DNA from: Clostridia bacterium
GTDB taxonomy: Bacteria > Bacillota > Clostridia > Christensenellales > UBA1242
DNA: 57,814 nucleotides
Assembly: GCA_017501645.1 (NCBI GenBank)
Contig: JAFVWN010000008.1
Location: 1 to 57,814, forward strand
Reading direction: 5' to 3'
The notes under the pieces are model-generated. The model was not told where the DNA came from. It was given only the letters and a program-made list of their open reading frames with translations, and made no database searches. Numbering within the stretch: the stretch's first letter is position 1; the number at the start of each line of letters is the position of its first letter. The translations under genes and the position numbers were made by a program. Below, one piece after another: positions 52,740 to 57,814 of this stretch.

Positions 52740-52854
52740 AATTTATCCTTAGTAAAAATTTAAAAAACAGACTTAATTGCTTTACAAATAAAGTTATTTT
52801 ATTCATAATATAAATATATTTGACAAAAATGTCAAGAAAAAGGAGACTATAAAA

Positions 52855-53421
52855 ATGTTAGGATTATGGATTACTTTAGGAGTTGTTGGATTTTTGGCTA
52901 TTGTGACAATAATTTATATTGTTGGCACACGCAACTCTTTGGTAAGAATGAGAAATAATGTAGAAGAAAGTTTTTCTGCAATGGATATTTCTATGAAAAA
53001 AAGATATGACTTGGTGCCAAACCTAGTTAATACCATCAAAGGAGCAACAAAACACGAAAATCAAACCCTAGTTGATGTTATTAATGCAAGAAATGCTTGT
53101 GTTTCTGCAACAACTAAGGAAGAAAAGGGTAAGGCAGAGGCAGAACTTAGCCACACTCTTAAAAATCTTTTTGCGTTAACTGAAAGTTACCCTGACCTTA
53201 AGGCAAATGCAAATTTTCTTGATTTACAAGCTAAACTTGAAACTTTAGAACTTGAAATTGCTAATTCAAGGAGATTCTACAACGCAAATGTTAAAGAAAT
53301 GAACAATAAAGTTGAAATGTTCCCAAGCAATATTATTGCAAAGTGGTTTAAATTTGAAAAAGAAAAAATGTTTGAACTTGATAGCCCAGAAGAAAGAAAA
53401 AATGTAAAAGTGGAATTTTAA
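52855..53421 (+). CDS. LemA family protein
   Basis: A 188-residue protein with one N-terminal membrane segment (residues 3-23) and a helical coiled domain with the LemA signatures RNNVEESFSAMDISMKKRYDLVPNLVNTIK and RRFYNANVKEMNNKVEMFPSNIIA (split here by family spacing). It is the usual partner of DUF2207 proteins, whose gene starts four bases later. AAAGGAGA precedes the ATG. A palindrome TTGACA-AAAA-TGTCAA lies just upstream, a possible operator. Confidence 0.92.
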   Translation: MLGLWITLGVVGFLAIVTIIYIVGTRNSLVRMRNNVEESFSAMDISMKKRYDLVPNLVNTIKGATKHENQTLVDVINARNACVSATTKEEKGKAEAELSHTLKNLFALTESYPDLKANANFLDLQAKLETLELEIANSRRFYNANVKEMNNKVEMFPSNIIAKWFKFEKEKMFELDSPEERKNVKVEF

Positions 53422-53424
53422 AAA

Positions 53425-55407
53425 GTGAAAAAAGCAAAAAAAATAATTTTATATTGTGTTCTTGCGTTGTTTGGTGTCCTTGTTTGCTTTGCGTTTATGG
53501 GTATTGATGCCATAGAGACGGGAGAACTAGTAAATTTGTCTTATTATGATGAATCGCAAGATAATGTGAGCATTCATAATTTATATGTTGATGCAGTTGT
53601 AAGAGACGACAACTCTGTAAAAGTAACAGAAACTTTTGATGTGACCTTTAATGACTATGGGCTCACAGAGGTTGTGAGGTTTATTCCTTATGCAACAAAA
53701 GTTCAACGAATTGACAAAAATGGCAAAATCCAAGAATCTATGCTTTATGCAAGAATAACAGGAATTTCAGGAACTGGGGATAAGGTTGAGTCTTGCAATA
53801 TTTATCAAGACGAAATTGCCGGTTGTACAACCATAGGGTTAAAAGCAAGAAGTTCTGTGCCTGTTGGGACGACAAGAAGTTATCAAATCAGTTACACTTA
53901 TCATATGGGTGAAGATAAGAACAAAGGTTATGATGATGTTTATTACAATATTGTTGGTGTAAATAGTTTATTAACAATAAAAAATGTTTCATTTAAAATT
54001 ACATTGCCTATGGACTATACAGATATGGAGGATGTAAAAATCTATACTGGTGAGTATGGAAGTGATGAAACAATTGCTTTTGGTTGGGACGGAAATGTTT
54101 TAACTGGAAGTTGTGATAAACTTGGACCTCTTGAGGGAATAACTTTGAGAGCTATTTTTGAGGATGGCTATTTGAAGTATGAAGAAACAGTGTCTGTACC
54201 TGCAATTGTTGCTTTGGTTACTGGTATAGTAATGTTTGCTATTGCTATTGCTGTGTTTATTCTTTATAAACAAAATAAAAAAGTGCTAGAACCTGTGGAA
54301 CTTATCATTCCGGAGGGGCTAACACCACTAAAGGCAGAATTTTTTGCAAAAAAAGATTGTTCCGTGAAAGGAATTATTGCCAGCTTAGTTATTCTTGCAA
54401 ATAAAGGTTATTTGAAGATTAACGAAAGGGAAGATGGAGAGATTGAACTTATTAAACTTCAAGATATCAAAGATAGTGAAGACTACTCATTAAAAGCGAT
54501 ATTTAGAGGTTTGTTCAATATGGGTAGAGAACTTGTCTTGGTGAGTGAACTAGAAAAAGACTCTGCGTTTGCAGACGCTCAAGTTGCCGTTTGTACAAGT
54601 GAAAATGCAAAAGGAAATAGGGCTCTGTATGATAAAAAAGCAGAATCGAAAATGGCTGTTTATAGAGTTATTTCTCTTGTATTGATTGTTTTAATTGTGA
54701 TAATGATGATTGTTACAACAACCGTATATTTTGGAATGTTTAGTAATGTGGTAAGTCCTAGAGCAATTATTTTGGCAATGCTTTGTCTTGCTCTCATAAT
54801 TTGTATGTTTGTATGCAAATCATATGTACCAACCCTCATAATCTCTATTTTTACAGCATCATTAATGCTTGCATTCTATTTTGTTGGTGGTTATAATGTT
54901 TTCGATAATCATTATTTAGTTTTAGTTGCGTTTATTCTTATGGGTATAAGCGTGACACTTATGTGTGGAGAAAGTAAATATAGCAAGTCGGGAGCTTTAA
55001 AAAAGGGTAGGGCTCTTGGCTTTAAAAGATTTATTGAAAAGTGTGAAGTAGACCAAATAAAAGCATTTGCTTATCAAAACCCATCTTATTACTTTGATGT
55101 TTTGCCTTATGCATATGTTTATGGATTAACTGATGTATGGATTAAAAAGTTTGAAACTTTAAGCATAAATCCACCAGAATGGATGTCAACAAATGGAGAT
55201 TATTTGACAGATATTATAATCTTTAATCATATGTTTGACCGATTCTCAAAGAAAACATATGTTGCAAATCAAAAAATGATGTACTCTAGAATACAATCCT
55301 CAATAAGCTCAGGTTCATCAGGCGGAAGCGGTGGCTTCTCTGGTGGCGGAGGCGGTGGAGGATTTTCTGGAGGGGGTGGCGGAGGCGGAGGCTTCGGTGC
55401 CCGCTAA
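53425..55407 (+). CDS. DUF2207 domain membrane protein
   Basis: A 660-residue protein starting with GTG four bases after lemA; translational coupling is likely because no ribosome binding site is seen. It has an N-terminal signal/anchor (residues 5-27), an extracellular DUF2207 domain (VTETFDVTFNDYG... to about residue 250), a membrane segment (IVALVTGIVMFAIAIAVFIL), a cytoplasmic part, then four further membrane segments (residues 410-520). It ends in a long Gly-rich tail (GGGGGGGFSGG) typical of the family. Function unknown; often envelope-stress linked. Its stop codon touches the first 124-bp repeat. Confidence 0.88.
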   Translation: MKKAKKIILYCVLALFGVLVCFAFMGIDAIETGELVNLSYYDESQDNVSIHNLYVDAVVRDDNSVKVTETFDVTFNDYGLTEVVRFIPYATKVQRIDKNGKIQESMLYARITGISGTGDKVESCNIYQDEIAGCTTIGLKARSSVPVGTTRSYQISYTYHMGEDKNKGYDDVYYNIVGVNSLLTIKNVSFKITLPMDYTDMEDVKIYTGEYGSDETIAFGWDGNVLTGSCDKLGPLEGITLRAIFEDGYLKYEETVSVPAIVALVTGIVMFAIAIAVFILYKQNKKVLEPVELIIPEGLTPLKAEFFAKKDCSVKGIIASLVILANKGYLKINEREDGEIELIKLQDIKDSEDYSLKAIFRGLFNMGRELVLVSELEKDSAFADAQVAVCTSENAKGNRALYDKKAESKMAVYRVISLVLIVLIVIMMIVTTTVYFGMFSNVVSPRAIILAMLCLALIICMFVCKSYVPTLIISIFTASLMLAFYFVGGYNVFDNHYLVLVAFILMGISVTLMCGESKYSKSGALKKGRALGFKRFIEKCEVDQIKAFAYQNPSYYFDVLPYAYVYGLTDVWIKKFETLSINPPEWMSTNGDYLTDIIIFNHMFDRFSKKTYVANQKMMYSRIQSSISSGSSGGSGGFSGGGGGGGFSGGGGGGGGFGAR

Positions 55408-55422
55408 TAAGGCTTATTTTAG

Positions 55423-55720
55423 CCCTTCCGCTTCGTTTGCTGGTGGGCTTTGTCTCACATTCGTTTATGTCTAATAAAGTCAAGCGAGCCAAAAACCACC
55501 GAGCCTTGCGGAAGAACCAAACTAAGCCTTATTAGGTTCACATCAGCCCTTCCGCTTCGTTTACTTGTGGGCTTTGTCTCACATTCGTTTATGTCTAATA
55601 AAGTCAAGCGAGCCAAAACTCACCAAGCCTTGCGGAAGAACCAAACTAAGCCTTATTAGGCTCACATCAACCCTTCCGCTTCGTTTGCTGGTGGGCTTTG
55701 TTCACATTCGTTTATGTCTA
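55423..55720. repeat. 124-bp tandem repeat, about 2.4 copies
   Basis: Units start at 55423, 55547 and 55671, each with CCCTTCCGCTTCGTTT. The first two are full (124 bp each), the third is cut after about 50 bp. Each unit has inverted arms (CTTCCGC / GCGGAAG, and AATAAGGCTTA / TAAGCCTTATT across the unit edge), so each can form a large hairpin. Short chance ORFs run through it in several frames. Confidence 0.9.
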
Positions 55721-55733
55721 ATTATAGAAAATA

Positions 55734-55790
55734 AAAACACAAGACTCTTGTTTATGAGAAATAAAGTCGAGCCTTGTGTTTTTTTTGTTG
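55734..55790 (+). terminator. Possible terminator of the lemA-DUF2207 operon
   Basis: AAAACACAAG (55734-55743) pairs with CTTGTGTTTT (55773-55782), followed by more T. The 29-base loop is long for a terminator. Confidence 0.4.
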
Positions 55791-55879
55791 CCTTGTGCTA
55801 GACGCAAACTATGACTTTAGCAAATATCTACGGGGTGAGAGTGTCTGCGAATAAAGAATGTGACTTGAGAGAGAACTCA

Positions 55880-55917
55880 CCGAGCCTTGCGGAAGAATAA
55901 AACCAAGCCTTATTAGA
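55880..55917. repeat. Truncated copy of the 124-bp repeat
   Basis: CCGAGCCTTGCGGAAGAA and AAGCCTTATTAG match the end of the 124-bp unit with a few changes. It lies about 160 bases after the main array. The remaining sequence between 55790 and 56030 shows no gene. Confidence 0.75.
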
Positions 55918-55984
55918 GAGATATGCTCGATAGAAAAAGTCATTTCGAATTCTCTACATTTTTAACTGGTGGACATAAATAAAA

Positions 55985-56023
55985 GATAAATGAAGAATAA
56001 TGAATTGAGGATAAAATTTTTAT
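55985..56023. repeat. Direct repeat, left copy
   Basis: AAATGAAGAATAATGAATT followed by GAGGATAAAATTTTTAT. A related copy lies at 57609-57640, on the other side of the ferritin-like gene, in the same orientation. Confidence 0.6.
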
Positions 56024-56030
56024 CAAAAGT

Positions 56031-57281
56031 TTACGCCTTGTTTGTTCTGCCGATTGTTGTATTGTCGCTGGTGCGGTCCTGAAGTTCTTTGACAGGATTT
56101 TTCTTGTCTTCATAGCGATAGTCTTTGCCAAGTTTTGCAATTGCTTTTTCAATTACTAAATGACTTGGAACATCATTTTCTGTTGGAATTACTATTTTTT
56201 GATAATTGAAAAAGTCTGCATCAGTAGGAAGCGAGTAAACATCAATATAGTCTTCTCTGTTGCCAGTAAGAGTGACAGTTCTTTCAAGAATTTCCCTAAC
56301 ATATTGCTTGTTTGTTCCAAGAGTTAACGGTTCAGGAAAGTCGCCATTTGTACCAATTACTTTTTTATAATCAGTGTTTTCGTGTTTTTTGAGAAGTTCT
56401 ACAGCTTTGTTTAAGTGAGATACTTCCATATTAAAATGGTCTTCAAAAATTGATTTGATATATGCGTCTTTTTCTTCCTGCATTGCGCTATAATATAAAT
56501 AGCATTCAAGATATTCGTGCATTACCCATTGTTCAAGCCAAGTGCAAGTTGGGTCTTTGAGGCTTTCATACTGAGAAACATGCTCTTCTTCGACCATAGC
56601 GATTTCTGCGTAAAGTTTTCGACCTAAGTCATTTTTGTACCATTGAGATATGTTCATATAGTAGTTCATAGTTTGTTGTTCTGCTGCTGTTATAGTTGAT
56701 GCAACAAGCTTTGTAAATAGGTCGGCCTTTTGTGCGTTGATATGTGGCTTGATATTGTCTTTTGGGTAGCGGTGGTGGGCAATTGTTGGTCTTCCCGGTG
56801 TTATTTCTGTAAACTTTCCAACAAGAGGTGCGGCATCTTCTTTTTTGTCAAGAGAAAGAAGATTTGAAAATCTGTAAAGGTGGTCAAAGTCTTCAAGCAA
56901 GGCAAAGTCTAATGCCTTTTTAACTGTCTTGTCTTTTTCTCTTTGTGCAAGGGTTGCAGTGAGGTCAATTGCAAGTTGTTCGTATGCAATGGTTGTCTCT
57001 AAAATGCTTTCATTTATAGGTTTTAAGCAAGCAAGCCTTTTTTGTTGCATTTGTTCTTGAGCTCTTACAACGGCAAGTTCTTTTTTTATTTCGTCATTAT
57101 CACAGTTTCTTGCAAATTGGTGCATAAACCAGCAAGATTCAAATTCTGTTCCGTTTAAAAGTATAACTCTTGTTTTTGTGTATGGTGAAGTTTTTGCTTT
57201 GTCATATGCCTTAGGGTACATTTTTTTCATATCCATAATATGTTCATCTAAAGGTTTGTAATCAATTTTGAATGGGTTCAT
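56031..57281 (-). CDS. Ferritin-like di-iron domain protein
   Basis: A 416-residue soluble protein. The central 250 residues are helical, with recurring Glu/His pairs expected of a four-helix di-iron site: AYEQLAIDL, LLEDFDHLYRF, VEEEHVSQYESL, EYLECYLYYS and FNMEVSHLNKA. This resembles rubrerythrin/ferritin-like proteins, but the family was not recognised, and the protein is longer than either. It could act in oxygen or peroxide defence. The ATG follows AAGGAG. It is a lone gene, flanked by related direct repeats. Confidence 0.65.
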   Translation of the reverse strand: MNPFKIDYKPLDEHIMDMKKMYPKAYDKAKTSPYTKTRVILLNGTEFESCWFMHQFARNCDNDEIKKELAVVRAQEQMQQKRLACLKPINESILETTIAYEQLAIDLTATLAQREKDKTVKKALDFALLEDFDHLYRFSNLLSLDKKEDAAPLVGKFTEITPGRPTIAHHRYPKDNIKPHINAQKADLFTKLVASTITAAEQQTMNYYMNISQWYKNDLGRKLYAEIAMVEEEHVSQYESLKDPTCTWLEQWVMHEYLECYLYYSAMQEEKDAYIKSIFEDHFNMEVSHLNKAVELLKKHENTDYKKVIGTNGDFPEPLTLGTNKQYVREILERTVTLTGNREDYIDVYSLPTDADFFNYQKIVIPTENDVPSHLVIEKAIAKLGKDYRYEDKKNPVKELQDRTSDNTTIGRTNKA

Positions 57282-57437
57282 TTTTTACTCCTTGAAAATT
57301 AAATTTTATAAATAATGAACAGAAATACAGAAAAATAAACCTTAAAACTAAAAATTGGGGGTTAATTCGTGACAAAAGGGGGCTTAGTCTTGATAAGAAA
57401 GCAAGTAAAAATTTGACAATTTTTCAATGATGAATCA

Positions 57438-57482
57438 CAAAACAGAGTTTTGTCTTCCGTAGGAACCAAAAGCGTAGCTTTT
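57438..57482. repeat. Hairpin cluster A
   Basis: Three adjacent hairpins with three-base loops: CAAAAC-AGA-GTTTTG, TTCC-GTA-GGAA and AAAAGC-GTA-GCTTTT. Confidence 0.8.
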
Positions 57483-57543
57483 CAAAATATAATGACGCTC
57501 CGCTTGAGATATAAGAATGATTAATGATGAATGAAGAATGAAG

Positions 57544-57588
57544 GCGAAACTTGTTTTCGCTTTCCGTAGGAACCAGCCCCGAAGGGGG
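57544..57588. repeat. Hairpin cluster B
   Basis: The same layout with the same centre: GCGAAA / TTTCGC, then TTCC-GTA-GGAA (57562-57572), then CCCC-GAA-GGGG. The outer stems differ from cluster A in sequence. Confidence 0.8.
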
Positions 57589-57608
57589 TTAGAAACAATG
57601 ATGAATTA

Positions 57609-57640
57609 TGAATGAAGAATGATGAATTTAGGATTTTTAT
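57609..57640. repeat. Direct repeat, right copy
   Basis: GAATGAAGAATGATGAATTTAGG-ATTTTTATT-type sequence, matching the copy at 55985-56023 with few changes. A shorter third match (GATGAATGAAGAATGAAGG) lies just before hairpin cluster B. Confidence 0.6.
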
Positions 57641-57675
57641 TACAGTAGTGTAGAAATTGATTCCAATTAGCTTGG

Positions 57676-57710
57676 TTCCTCTGGACAGGGGAAAGGTGGT
57701 GCTTGCACCA
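57676..57710. repeat. Hairpin cluster C (diverged)
   Basis: TTCCTCTG-GA-CAGGGGAA, then TGGTGC-TT-GCACCA. Same order of a TTCC/GGAA hairpin and a following hairpin as clusters A and B. No gene is seen from 57282 to the window end. Confidence 0.65.
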
Positions 57711-57814
57711 AAGGGGTAGAAAATAAAAAAAATTAAAATAGTGTTTAATTTTATTTGGAGATTTTGAAAATATTATATATAATAATATGTGTAAAGGTGT
57801 AAACTAAAGAAAAA

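Noticed and set aside
52800..52855. TTGACA before lemA as a -35 box
   Set aside because: It is part of the palindrome TTGACA-AAAA-TGTCAA and no -10 box follows at the right distance before the ribosome binding site.
55423..55720. CRISPR array
   Set aside because: The units are directly adjacent 124-bp copies without variable spacers.
55286..55801. Several overlapping ORFs of 68-78 codons on both strands
   Set aside because: They run through the 124-bp repeats or the Gly-rich coding tail, repeat their own sequence with the DNA period, and have no ribosome binding sites.

Overview
The window is AT-rich (roughly one third G+C by eye). Most genes have a strong AGGAG-type ribosome binding site, promoters are of sigma-A type, and convergent genes share intrinsic terminators. 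SpoIIE, a DltD-like SGNH protein, BspA-type and MBG-domain surface proteins, an [FeFe]-hydrogenase and a class I lysyl-tRNA synthetase together point to an anaerobic Bacillota bacterium, probably an uncultured gut Clostridia lineage (a Christensenellales-like group would fit, but this is inference).

Layout. 1-4.8 kb: a large lipoprotein cut by the window edge (reverse strand, no stop in the window), gene remnants, a small P-loop kinase and comF. 4.8-10.5 kb: secA, a BspA-like surface protein behind a terminator-bearing leader, and small regulators. 10.5-18.1 kb: a divergent diadenylate-cyclase-like protein, a compact [FeFe]-hydrogenase, a lipoprotein, a methyltransferase-like protein, a YhhN membrane protein and a U32 peptidase-family protein. 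18.2-22.8 kb: a four-gene dlt-like operon (adenylating enzyme, carrier protein, MBOAT, SGNH protein), in the order A-C-B-D. 22.9-26.8 kb: a compact two-armed cluster with two radical SAM enzymes, a nucleotidyltransferase, a Nudix hydrolase and a thymidylate-kinase-like protein. I could not match it to a named pathway, and it is the best candidate here for an undescribed system.

26.9-33.1 kb is an accessory island. It holds a decayed gene end, an xre/immA pair, a tiny conserved-looking protein, a DUF3892 protein, a candidate small RNA, and a restriction-modification locus with its own HTH methyltransferase, controller protein, C-box-like operator and two candidate nucleases. It ends in a 23-codon stub of a serine recombinase that abuts the terminator of a tRNA-Ser. 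Just beyond the tRNA lies a PRTase plus DprA-like pair.

35-57.8 kb is mostly backbone: RNase R, an FAD oxidoreductase, a flavin reductase-rubredoxin fusion, a CvpA-like protein, spoIIE-tilS, a P-type Ca2+ ATPase, class I LysRS, RadC, and LemA with a DUF2207 protein. The last 2.4 kb contain 124-bp tandem repeats, direct repeats flanking a ferritin-like gene, and clusters of small three-base-loop hairpins.

Several genes (comF, the methyltransferase, U32, the nucleotidyltransferase and the kinase-like gene) have a -10 box only 6-9 bases before the ATG and no ribosome binding site. They are probably translated from leaderless or nearly leaderless mRNAs.
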